A stretch of 64,000 nt of DNA from CALNYX01 sp942490925. Its GTDB lineage: Bacteria > Chlamydiota > Chlamydiia > Chlamydiales > JAAKFR01. A program made the position numbers and the translations under genes. Numbering within the stretch: the stretch's first letter is position 1; each line of letters begins with the position of its first letter. The stretch is from positions 620,001-684,000 of the forward strand of contig CALNYX010000017.1 in NCBI GenBank assembly GCA_942490925.1. The letters run 5' to 3'. Positions 34,186-41,615 of the stretch are shown piece by piece. Below the pieces are notes generated by a model. That model ran no database searches. It had not been told where the DNA came from and worked only from the letters and a program-made list of their open reading frames with translations.

Positions 34186-34210
34186 GTAGTGCCGTGACGA
34201 CACTACCTAG
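34182..34210. terminator. Bidirectional-type hairpin between menG and the M20 peptidase gene
   Basis: A perfect ten-base stem CTAGGTAGTG / CACTACCTAG encloses a nine-base loop. The menG stop codon lies in the left arm. On the minus strand the stem is followed by GGGTTTTTT, giving a canonical Rho-independent terminator for the M20 gene. The right arm is part of a 16-base repeat that recurs at 35732. Confidence 0.75.
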
Positions 34211-35747
34211 CTACTTTGCTAGAGCTTGCCAGCCTCTTCTAAAAATTTAACTAGGCTGTCAACGGAATTTCTAAATACTCCCAAGTGCTGGGATTCATTG
34301 TGGCTATGTGCGGCAGTTAGAGGATCTTCAACAGCAGACACTACAATCTCCATTCCAGGAAATGCTGTTTCAAATTCATGAATCAAAGGCAATGCGCCTC
34401 CACAAGGCATGAACGCTGCTTGCTCAAAGCTTCCCTTTAATGCTGTGTAGTAGGCCTGTGTAAAAGCTCCTTCTAGATTAGCACCCCAAGCAAAGGCTCC
34501 CGCTTCTGGTATCTTTGTCTCAATTGGTAAATTCCACATCACTGTTTGACTTTTTAAATGACCAATTAACATATCACCCATCACTTTTGGATCTTGGCCA
34601 GGTAAAAGACGAATTCCTATTGTACAAGAGGCGTGCGCTTGGATGGAGTTTCCTCCATTAGGTTGCCCACAAGTCATGTTCACAATGCTCAAACTCGGTT
34701 CATTCACGATCCGCTCATAGATTGAGCGCTCTGAATCTCCACGTAGTTGAATTCCCGGTAACATGCCAGAATCCTTTGCATATTGCTCAGGACTCACGGA
34801 ACTCACTTTCAAAAGCTGCTTTTCTGCTTCAGTTAGGGCGCGACTTCCTTCTGTCAATTGCGCTTGAAAGCTTGGCTCTTGTAAACTAGTCAAAAGAGCG
34901 ACTAAAGCCTGGGCTGGATCAGGAACCAAACCATTTACCCCACTATGCACTGGCTGCTCCAAGGCATTTACCTTCAGATGGACATTCACAATACCGCGCG
35001 TTGAGCTTGTAAGTGTTCCTGTTTTAGTATCTCGATTCATTCCATCTAAGATAACTAAGGCTTTAGATTGAACTGATGCTGCCTCTTGCTTTAAAAACTC
35101 TGTCATGTTCACAGAACCGAACTCTTCTTCTCCTTCGAAAAGGATTCTAACATTAACAGGAAGCTCTTGATCCGCTTCTTTATAGACCCGTAGAGCTGTT
35201 AAAATTGCAATCACACCTCCCTTATCATCACTTGCACCACGCCCGTAAAGACGTCCATCACGTATCTCAACAACAAAAGGATCACTTTTCCACTCATTGC
35301 GATCAACTGGCTGCACATCATAGTGACTGTAGAGTGTGATAGTCGGTTTTGCAGCATCAACAACCTTTTCAGCTACTACAAAAGGGGCCGAGTCGTTGAT
35401 TCGTACTTGGCGCACAGTAAAGTCAAGCTCCTGTAGCCCCTCAGTTGCAAAATTGGCAGCTTTGATAAGAGTCTCCATACAATAATCTGAGCTTCCAGGA
35501 TTACTCACACAGGGAATAGCAACAAAACGACCGAGCTGATCGATAGCATTTTGAAATTGTTCATCGGTTACTTTGGGTGCAGAGATAGATACAGCCATGA
35601 GAGCCTCCTTTAAAGATTTCGTAAAGAGACTGTAGCAATTTTGAATTCTAATTGCTAGCTTTTTTTTGACCAGGGAGTGAGGTTTTAATGGGGAGGAGAA
35701 AAAAGACCCAAAATAGCATGTTTTTATCTTATGACGACACTATCTAG
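34195..35747. repeat. Direct 16-base repeats flanking the M20 peptidase gene
   Basis: TGACGACACTACCTAG at 34195-34210 recurs as TGACGACACTATCTAG at 35732-35747 in the same orientation, with 15 of 16 bases equal. Both copies are parts of hairpins (CTTATGAC / GTCATAAG at 35729-35736 and 35748-35755 for the second). They bracket the M20 gene and its upstream region. Confidence 0.55.
34219..35598 (-). CDS. M20 family metallopeptidase (dipeptidase type)
   Basis: A 459-residue M20 peptidase closest in pattern to carnosinase/CNDP-type dipeptidases: LYSHYDVQPVDRNEW (metal His and following Asp), YGRGASDDKGG (bridging Asp), LFEGEEEFGS (catalytic Glu-Glu) and a dimerisation lid around HVKVNALEQPVHSGVNG-like sequence. 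It would cleave dipeptides or remove C-terminal residues in the cytoplasm. An excellent ribosome site (AAAGGAGG) lies six bases before the ATG. The gene is flanked by a direct repeat and lies in the menG-insertion segment; the core genome neighbours are interrupted here. Confidence 0.88.
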   Translation of the reverse strand: MAVSISAPKVTDEQFQNAIDQLGRFVAIPCVSNPGSSDYCMETLIKAANFATEGLQELDFTVRQVRINDSAPFVVAEKVVDAAKPTITLYSHYDVQPVDRNEWKSDPFVVEIRDGRLYGRGASDDKGGVIAILTALRVYKEADQELPVNVRILFEGEEEFGSVNMTEFLKQEAASVQSKALVILDGMNRDTKTGTLTSSTRGIVNVHLKVNALEQPVHSGVNGLVPDPAQALVALLTSLQEPSFQAQLTEGSRALTEAEKQLLKVSSVSPEQYAKDSGMLPGIQLRGDSERSIYERIVNEPSLSIVNMTCGQPNGGNSIQAHASCTIGIRLLPGQDPKVMGDMLIGHLKSQTVMWNLPIETKIPEAGAFAWGANLEGAFTQAYYTALKGSFEQAAFMPCGGALPLIHEFETAFPGMEIVVSAVEDPLTAAHSHNESQHLGVFRNSVDSLVKFLEEAGKL

Positions 35748-35793
35748 TCATAAGTGAAAAATAATCATACTGATCGATTCTTTTCTAACGAAA

Positions 35794-37662
35794 TTAAGTG
35801 GAAGACTGGGGTTCATCGACACTTGATGTATGACTAGTTGCATAAACGTTTTTTAATCTCATTGGATGAGGCATAAATGTACCCAGAATGCGTTGATTCA
35901 CGCAAGATACATACTCTTCCAAGAAGTCCCGAGCTAATTTTTCTTCTCCAGCTAAATAGACTGGGGCTGCAACACCAGCTAGTGCAATATTTCCCATAGC
36001 TGCAAATGCAATAACGCATCCTTCAGTTACGCTTCTAAATAATGCAGTAGGAAGGGATTCATTTTCACAATCTTGGGTCAGAATCCCTGGCTGATAACTG
36101 AAAGGCTCCCCCCGCCATTTCCCCCATTTGATATTTGGCTTTTGGGTAGTTAAATCCTCAGAGGCCGAGTTTATCACATTGTCAACAGTCTGCTTGATGG
36201 GTTCCTCCACAAGCCGACCAACTAGCGCTTCGGGAGTGTTATCAAAAACAAGTTCTGTGAATCCCCGAATATAAGTCTCACTTTCCAGACTGCCTAAATA
36301 TCCATCTAAAACTGGTGTCACCATGTTCAAGGTTGCACCAGAGACAGCATCAGAAAGTTGTTCGCGGCGGTTTTGAGCATCTGAATTCATAAATGACGTG
36401 GCAAATTCTAACCCGCTTCGAGTGATCAAAGGATTGACATATCCAGCACTAAGCATAATACATACCCCCTGCTTTATGGTATTACTCATGATCGAAAGAT
36501 AGATCTCGCAAAAAGTCTTCCGTGCGTCTTTTGCAGCCTGTTCAATTCCTAACTTGGATACTGCAGTGCCGAACTGGCCATTTTTTAAATCTTCAAGTAC
36601 AGCTTTTTCTCTGGCATTTCTAAAAATGGTTTTAAGCGCCACAATAACAGTAACTTTTGCTGTTTGAGTCAGTCGCTCTTGACACCGTTCTTGCAAATCT
36701 CTTAATTCGTGGCCATAACCACCGGCAGGCGTCACAGTTTCCGACTCAGGAGGACTCTCTAAGGGTTGTTCAGAATACTCTGGGAGAACTGGATCAGACT
36801 CAGGCTCATCAGGCAGAGCGGTTATGTTTGGAGTCGTGACGTCAGCTGATGAAGCTCCTTGCTCAGGAGCTTGTGCAACAGAAGGCCGCTCTTGAGGCCG
36901 AACACTCCTGGGTACCGGATGTGGAGCCGCAAAATAATCCGAACAAACTTCGTGCCAGGAGCGCTCAGCAACCGGATGCGGATGTTTGAACCACTCATGA
37001 GACAGACCTCCTCCATTTTGAGCGAAAGCCATAGCAAAACATCTTAGCTTGTGAACATTTAGAAGAATTTTCTTTTTTAATTTGGGTTCCTCAGGGAGGC
37101 GGACCTTAATATAGCGATCCTTAACCGAGCCACAAACTGCATTACTAACAATGTCTCCACCAATTCTCAGATTAATGGTCAGTCTTCCTCCACCAGCTTG
37201 GGCTCTTTCACACTTATGTCCATTGAAAGTAATGCGCCAGACATCCCATTTTTTCCTTACGTGTGATGCAAAATATCCTCCAGCAGAATGGCCGACAAAG
37301 GCTGAGATATGACTGCCGTAACCCTGGCTTTCCGCAAATTTCTTCCAGACAGCAATTTGTTTATTCATCGTTCTGAAAAGATGATCGGCATCAGCGATGC
37401 CATGAGAAACATCTGATAGGAAATTTAGGAAGTTATCACTCCCCCTAAAACCAACAATGAGCTCTCCGCTTGCTGAGTCTCTAAAAAAGCGAACTTTCCA
37501 CTGTTTTAGAAAGCCAAAATCTCCATCACCAGCCAACTTCTGAACTCTGCGTCCACCTAATGCTTTCTCTAAATAATGCTCCGGGTGTTTTTGATACGCA
37601 GCTTCTGCAATGTGGTAGTAAAACATGGGAGAGTTTTTAGGCGTAGTTTTTGGAGCAGACAT
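35794..37662 (-). CDS. Lipase-like (class 3) protein with long C-terminal extension
   Basis: The N-terminal ~230 residues resemble class-3 lipases: GELIVGFRGSDNFLNFLSDVSH and the nucleophile motif FVGHSAGGYFASHV (G-x-S-x-G). A Pro/Glu-rich linker (about 255-330) joins an all-helical C-terminal half with a hydrophobic segment (CVIAFAAMGNIALAGVAAPVYLAG). No signal peptide is seen. Start at 37662 (MSAPKTTPKN) has AAAGG nearby; an ATG ten codons earlier is possible. The lipase plus disordered linker plus helical tail is the arrangement of secreted effectors, so a host-lipid target is plausible but inferred. Confidence 0.6.
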   Translation of the reverse strand: MSAPKTTPKNSPMFYYHIAEAAYQKHPEHYLEKALGGRRVQKLAGDGDFGFLKQWKVRFFRDSASGELIVGFRGSDNFLNFLSDVSHGIADADHLFRTMNKQIAVWKKFAESQGYGSHISAFVGHSAGGYFASHVRKKWDVWRITFNGHKCERAQAGGGRLTINLRIGGDIVSNAVCGSVKDRYIKVRLPEEPKLKKKILLNVHKLRCFAMAFAQNGGGLSHEWFKHPHPVAERSWHEVCSDYFAAPHPVPRSVRPQERPSVAQAPEQGASSADVTTPNITALPDEPESDPVLPEYSEQPLESPPESETVTPAGGYGHELRDLQERCQERLTQTAKVTVIVALKTIFRNAREKAVLEDLKNGQFGTAVSKLGIEQAAKDARKTFCEIYLSIMSNTIKQGVCIMLSAGYVNPLITRSGLEFATSFMNSDAQNRREQLSDAVSGATLNMVTPVLDGYLGSLESETYIRGFTELVFDNTPEALVGRLVEEPIKQTVDNVINSASEDLTTQKPNIKWGKWRGEPFSYQPGILTQDCENESLPTALFRSVTEGCVIAFAAMGNIALAGVAAPVYLAGEEKLARDFLEEYVSCVNQRILGTFMPHPMRLKNVYATSHTSSVDEPQSST

Positions 37663-37742
37663 AGGGCAGCCTTTGGAATATTGCTGCCTCAATTATTAAG
37701 GTAGTGTTAATAAAGCACAAGCCAAAATAAGCAGAGCTCTAA

Positions 37743-37802
37743 ATCGAAACGCACGCTCTTTTCGGCGGCGTTGCTACCCTAATCATCAGCAAAAAGCCCT
37801 AG
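37743..37802 (+). pseudogene. Remnant duplicate of the menG 3' end
   Basis: Nineteen codons plus stop encode IETHALFGGVATLIISKKP, equal to the menG C-terminus (IETHSLFGGVATLIISKKP) except for one residue. The DNA differs at 11 of 60 positions and ten of the changes are silent. No start, ribosome site or longer frame precedes it. The silent-only divergence means the fragment descends from a functional menG of different ancestry or age, not from a fresh tandem copy. Confidence 0.85.
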
Positions 37803-38027
37803 AACTTCAGATGAAAGGACACTTGTTCTGGTTTGGGAGTTAAAAAAATGGCCGGGATACCCATCAAGGTAATACCTCCTATTTCACTTCTGTTTCTATA
37901 CCAAAGATACGCTAAAGCTGCCCCTTGTAAGTGGCCCATAGAACTGTGTTCCAAAGTCCGAGAGCAGGAAGTAAAAATCCTCTTTAGAAGCAGTGGCTAC
38001 GGCCGCTACTTCTTGTTGGATGTGAGG

Positions 38028-38054
38028 TTTTGGGCAGGCAAAGCCTGACCAAAA
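38028..38054. terminator. Hairpin downstream of the Fic gene
   Basis: TTTTGGGCAGGC and GCCTGACCAAAA form a 12-base stem with one mismatch around an AAA loop. It is just after the Fic gene on the minus strand and ends in an A/T-rich arm, consistent with a terminator. The surrounding 37803-38081 spacer contains no other supported gene. Confidence 0.5.
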
Positions 38055-38081
38055 CTCGCGGAAGCTATTGATAAACATTCC

Positions 38082-39176
38082 TTACTCACCTTTAGCCAGA
38101 GAATAACTCGTATTTCGCCCACCTTCTGGATTTTTTACCAAAATACCAAGTTCAATAAGAGCCAAAATATCCCGATAAGCACTATCCTGAGAACACTTTG
38201 CCATCTTAGCCCATTTTGAAGTTGTAAGCTTACCTTCAAAACCATCTAATAGCCGATTCATGATCTTTTTCTGCCTTTCATTCAAAGGGAGATGTGCAAT
38301 TGATTCCCAAAAATGTGCCTTTTGCAAAATTTTCTGAAATGTTAATTGAGCCCCTTCTATCGCTCTCCCAAGACATTGCAATGCCCAATCGAGCCAAGCT
38401 GTGATCTCCAAATCCCCTTTCTGCGTGCATTCCAATACATCGTAGTAACTTTTTCTTTCCATTTGAATTTGCGCTGAAAGACTATAAAAACGACGTGAGC
38501 TATTTTCTGATCGTGACAACATTAAATCACTTATTGCCCGAGCAATACGTCCATTTCCATCTTCAAAAGGATGAATCGTTACAAACCATAAGTGGGCAAT
38601 AGCTCCTTTTAAGAGAGGATCCAATTTCTTCTCAGTATTAAACCAATTGATGAAAAGTTTCATCTCATGATCAACAGCTTCAGCTTGAGGACCTTCAAAA
38701 TGAATCATTTCTTTGCCCCATTGCCCTGAGACAACCTCAACCGGCCCTGTGCGCCATGCTCCAACTTTGATTTTGTTTATCTCGTTTCTTTGCTCAGAAA
38801 AAAGAAGCTTATGCCACTCCAGCAACCTCTTTTTACTTAGGGGGCGTTTGAAATTCTGGGTTGCATCCAGCATCATTCTCACAATCCCCTCAACACTTTT
38901 ATCGACACGGTTTAAAGCTGCATCCTCTATCCCTAGATGTCGTGCAATAGATGAGCGCACAGAAGCTTGATCAAGAACTTCCCCCTCAATCTCACTTGAT
39001 TTCACTACTTCTAGTGTCAAAGATTGCAGAGCCGATTCATCACTCAAGTGAAAGCCTACAGACTCCATCCCGCCGATTAATCGCCCTTGCTGGTGACGTA
39101 GATGAAGCAATAATGCGTCAACCCGCTTTCTATCCCAAATAAAATTAGGCCACTTTTTTCGCTTATAGATATACAT
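38082..39176 (-). CDS. Class II Fic-domain protein with C-terminal winged helix
   Basis: Fic enzymes transfer AMP (or other groups) from nucleotides to protein targets. The catalytic loop HPFEDGNGRIAR is complete. An N-terminal SSEIEG element matches the inhibitory motif [S/T]-x3-E-[G/N] of class II, so activity is self-restrained. The C-terminus (LTTSKWAKMAKCSQDSAYRDILALIELGIL) is a winged-helix DNA-binding domain, suggesting autoregulation. ATG at 39176 is preferred because the alternative at 39197 places the start within a palindrome. Upstream palindromes are described separately. Such genes are widely mobile. Confidence 0.9.
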   Translation of the reverse strand: MYIYKRKKWPNFIWDRKRVDALLLHLRHQQGRLIGGMESVGFHLSDESALQSLTLEVVKSSEIEGEVLDQASVRSSIARHLGIEDAALNRVDKSVEGIVRMMLDATQNFKRPLSKKRLLEWHKLLFSEQRNEINKIKVGAWRTGPVEVVSGQWGKEMIHFEGPQAEAVDHEMKLFINWFNTEKKLDPLLKGAIAHLWFVTIHPFEDGNGRIARAISDLMLSRSENSSRRFYSLSAQIQMERKSYYDVLECTQKGDLEITAWLDWALQCLGRAIEGAQLTFQKILQKAHFWESIAHLPLNERQKKIMNRLLDGFEGKLTTSKWAKMAKCSQDSAYRDILALIELGILVKNPEGGRNTSYSLAKGE

Positions 39177-39183
39177 TTCAACT

Positions 39184-39321
39184 CCTATTCTCCGCAAAAC
39201 ATGCGGAGAATAGGCCTCCTTTCTCTCTGTTCTATACTTCTAATAGTAGCATTTATTCTCCGCAAACGCAACCTCTTTCTCCGCAAAATATGCGGAGATT
39301 AGCCTAATTATTCTCCGCATG
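39184..39321. promoter_or_regulatory. TTCTCCGCA palindrome cluster upstream of Fic
   Basis: A 13-base arm palindrome (CCTATTCTCCGCA at 39184-39196 with its complement at 39202-39214) and a shorter one (TCTCCGCA 39278-39285 with TGCGGAGA 39291-39298) both have a five-base spacer. Half-sites lie at 39254-39264 and 39309-39320. Equal spacers and repeated core point to a dimeric DNA-binding protein, plausibly the Fic protein through its winged helix. Confidence 0.75.
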
Positions 39322-39358
39322 GTTTTCTTTTACTCCTAAAAATGCCAAACTCGCAGAT

Positions 39359-39934
39359 ATGATTATTCTTGGATCAAGCTCAGCAAGACGACGGGAAATT
39401 CTTTCCTTTTTCACCCTCCCCTTTGAGCAGGTTTCTCCCCCATTTGATGAAGCAATGTTTCCATTTTCTGGAGACCCAATGAGCTACGTGAGGGACCTTG
39501 CCGAAAACAAGGCTCGTTCGATTGACTGCAACGATCGTGTCATCCTGACCGCTGATACAATTGTGATAAAAGATGAGAAAATCTATGAAAAACCTGCTGA
39601 TAAAGCTGGGGCTTTTGAGATGCTCAAAGAGCTCAATGGGAGCTCTCACACTGTCTACTCAGGAGTTTGTGGGCGCCTTGGCGATAATGTGGTGAGTGAA
39701 CACGCTGAAACGGTTGTCACCTTCCATCAAGCCAATGAAGCGCAGCTCAAAAAATATCACGCCGCCTTTCAAGGAACCGATAAAGCAGGTGGCTATGGCA
39801 TTCAAATGGCTGGAAGTATTATTGTGAAAAAAATTGAGGGGTGCTTTTATAACGTGATGGGATTACCTCTTTTTGCCACCGCAAATGTTTTAAGCCGCGT
39901 AGGAATTGATTTATGGGACCATCTAAACTCTTAG
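39359..39934 (+). CDS. maf: Maf-family nucleotide pyrophosphatase
   Basis: Maf proteins hydrolyse (modified) nucleoside triphosphates to monophosphates and are linked to cell-division control and housecleaning. The 191-residue protein starts MIILGSSSARRREILS, the Maf substrate-binding motif S-S-S-x-R-R, followed by VILTADTIVIKDEKIYEKP (catalytic Asp) and AGGYGIQMAGSIIVKKIEG. Length is normal. Its end overlaps the next gene by 22 bases, so the three genes maf, HEAT-repeat and LptD are an operon. Confidence 0.93.
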   Translation: MIILGSSSARRREILSFFTLPFEQVSPPFDEAMFPFSGDPMSYVRDLAENKARSIDCNDRVILTADTIVIKDEKIYEKPADKAGAFEMLKELNGSSHTVYSGVCGRLGDNVVSEHAETVVTFHQANEAQLKKYHAAFQGTDKAGGYGIQMAGSIIVKKIEGCFYNVMGLPLFATANVLSRVGIDLWDHLNS

Positions 39935-41586
39935 CTACACTTCTACTATGCACCTCTTCACTGATGGCGCACTTTCCAATCGAAGTGGGTGGTCAAGTCC
40001 TCTATTTCATCCACCACGGTGATACCGCTTCAGCATTGACTCGTTATCTTGAGTACGCTCATAAAGTTGGGGAACACGACTACGAACTTTTGCAACAAGT
40101 TGGCATTACACTACTTGAGCGAGGAACTTCAAGCGGTGAGCAAGAGACACAGCTGATGTGTCTGCTTGGTGCTGGTGTTTCGCTCTGTCCACCGCTCCTT
40201 CCCATTTTAGAGAGGGGGGTTCAAGGAGAAGATGTCAAAGCTCAACTCGTTGCACTCAATTTTCTCTCCAGACTCGATGACGATGAAGCCGACAGGATTT
40301 TTCTCGATGCGCTCTCCTCCCCTTTTCTACTCACGCGGTTGGAGGCCTGTTTTCAACTCTCTCGCAAAAATCACCCTGCAGTGCTGGAACATCTTCAATC
40401 TCTGATCATCAAAGTTCCTGAGCAAATCCGCCCACTTTTTGCGCAGATTGTGATCAATCTTGATAGCAACAGTGCTAACCAAATGATGCGTCAGCTACTT
40501 GCTGATCGCGATCTTGTTACCCGCTGCGAAGCAATTTTAGCAGTGGCACGAGAGAGGCGCGATGATTTCTTGCCGCAAATCCGAACTTTGGCATCACAAA
40601 CACAAATTATTCAACAGGAGAGCGCTGCCATCGCTCTTGGGCGCCTCAAAGATATGAGCTCTTTACCTCTGTTGCATCAGATGAGTCAGAGTAAGCAGAC
40701 TACTGTCCAGTTAGCAGCCTGTTATGCGCTCTATCAGTTAGGAGAGAAACGGGGCGTTGAAACGATTCTAGAAGAGGCGATTACCGGTAATCTCTATGCT
40801 GTTGCGCTACTTGGACAGATTCCAACAGAAGAATCTCTCAATCAACTGGCCCATTTCCTAACACATCCAAGCAAGGATATGCGTTTGAATGCGACTCTAG
40901 CTCTGCTCCAACAGCGAGATGTGCGCTGTCTGCCGCACCTCGGTGAACTGCTCACCTCAGAGAAAAAAGATATTGGCTATATCCGCTCGCAATCACCTGG
41001 TGGAGGGATGAAAATTTGGAAAACGGTCGTCTCAGCATCACACAAAGCGAAAAACTATCCAGGGGTTATGCAAGAGAGTGTCGGTTTGCGCGAGCAGATC
41101 TTGACACTCTGTGTCGAGCTTCCAGAAGAGCATTTTGTGAAACTGGCTCGATTGGTCTTTGAAGAAGAGCTGCAACATCTAGTACCCATTACACTTGAAT
41201 TGCTGAGTAACCATCGAAGTGAAGAGACGATTGCGTTGTTGAAAAAACAGCTCAATGAAACAACTTCCCCGTTTGTGAAAAACTACTGTAATTTGGTGCT
41301 CTTTCGCATGGGAGAAGAGGGCCCTTACCAAGACTACCTCATTGCCTGGGCAAGAGAGAGGCAAAACACATTGATGATCCGCTTCCGTGAAGATACCGCA
41401 GTTGACCGTCAAACAAGTCACTCTCTTACGCCTGAAGAAGAGTCGCGCCTGCTGATCGAAACATTTGAAGCTCTTGCATCTGCACAAAATCAGGCAGGTA
41501 TCGAAGCATTGATCAATGCGATCGCGTATGGTCATGAGAAAAATCGCTATGCCCTAGCAGGTCTGTTGATTCGGACTACCGAATAA
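39913..41586 (+). CDS. Exported HEAT-repeat protein
   Basis: A 557-residue protein with a signal peptide (GPSKLLATLLLCTSSLMA). The rest is a helical solenoid of HEAT-like pairs, for example VKAQLVALNFLSRLDDDEADRIFLDAL, RLEACFQLSRKN, QESAAIALGRLKDMSSLPLLHQM and RLNATLALLQQRDVRCLPHLGELL. No catalytic motif. Located between maf and the LptD-like gene, it may be a periplasmic scaffold for outer-membrane assembly; this is inferred from position only. Confidence 0.8.
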   Translation: MGPSKLLATLLLCTSSLMAHFPIEVGGQVLYFIHHGDTASALTRYLEYAHKVGEHDYELLQQVGITLLERGTSSGEQETQLMCLLGAGVSLCPPLLPILERGVQGEDVKAQLVALNFLSRLDDDEADRIFLDALSSPFLLTRLEACFQLSRKNHPAVLEHLQSLIIKVPEQIRPLFAQIVINLDSNSANQMMRQLLADRDLVTRCEAILAVARERRDDFLPQIRTLASQTQIIQQESAAIALGRLKDMSSLPLLHQMSQSKQTTVQLAACYALYQLGEKRGVETILEEAITGNLYAVALLGQIPTEESLNQLAHFLTHPSKDMRLNATLALLQQRDVRCLPHLGELLTSEKKDIGYIRSQSPGGGMKIWKTVVSASHKAKNYPGVMQESVGLREQILTLCVELPEEHFVKLARLVFEEELQHLVPITLELLSNHRSEETIALLKKQLNETTSPFVKNYCNLVLFRMGEEGPYQDYLIAWARERQNTLMIRFREDTAVDRQTSHSLTPEEESRLLIETFEALASAQNQAGIEALINAIAYGHEKNRYALAGLLIRTTE

Positions 41587-41615
41587 ATTCACTCTTTGCT
41601 ACGCTCTTCTCCCTG

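Noticed and set aside
37896..38078. 60-codon frame on the minus strand three bases after the Fic stop
   Set aside because: It crosses the terminator-like hairpin at 38028-38054 and shows no family. A real small gene cannot be excluded, since the start is close to the Fic stop, but support is too weak.
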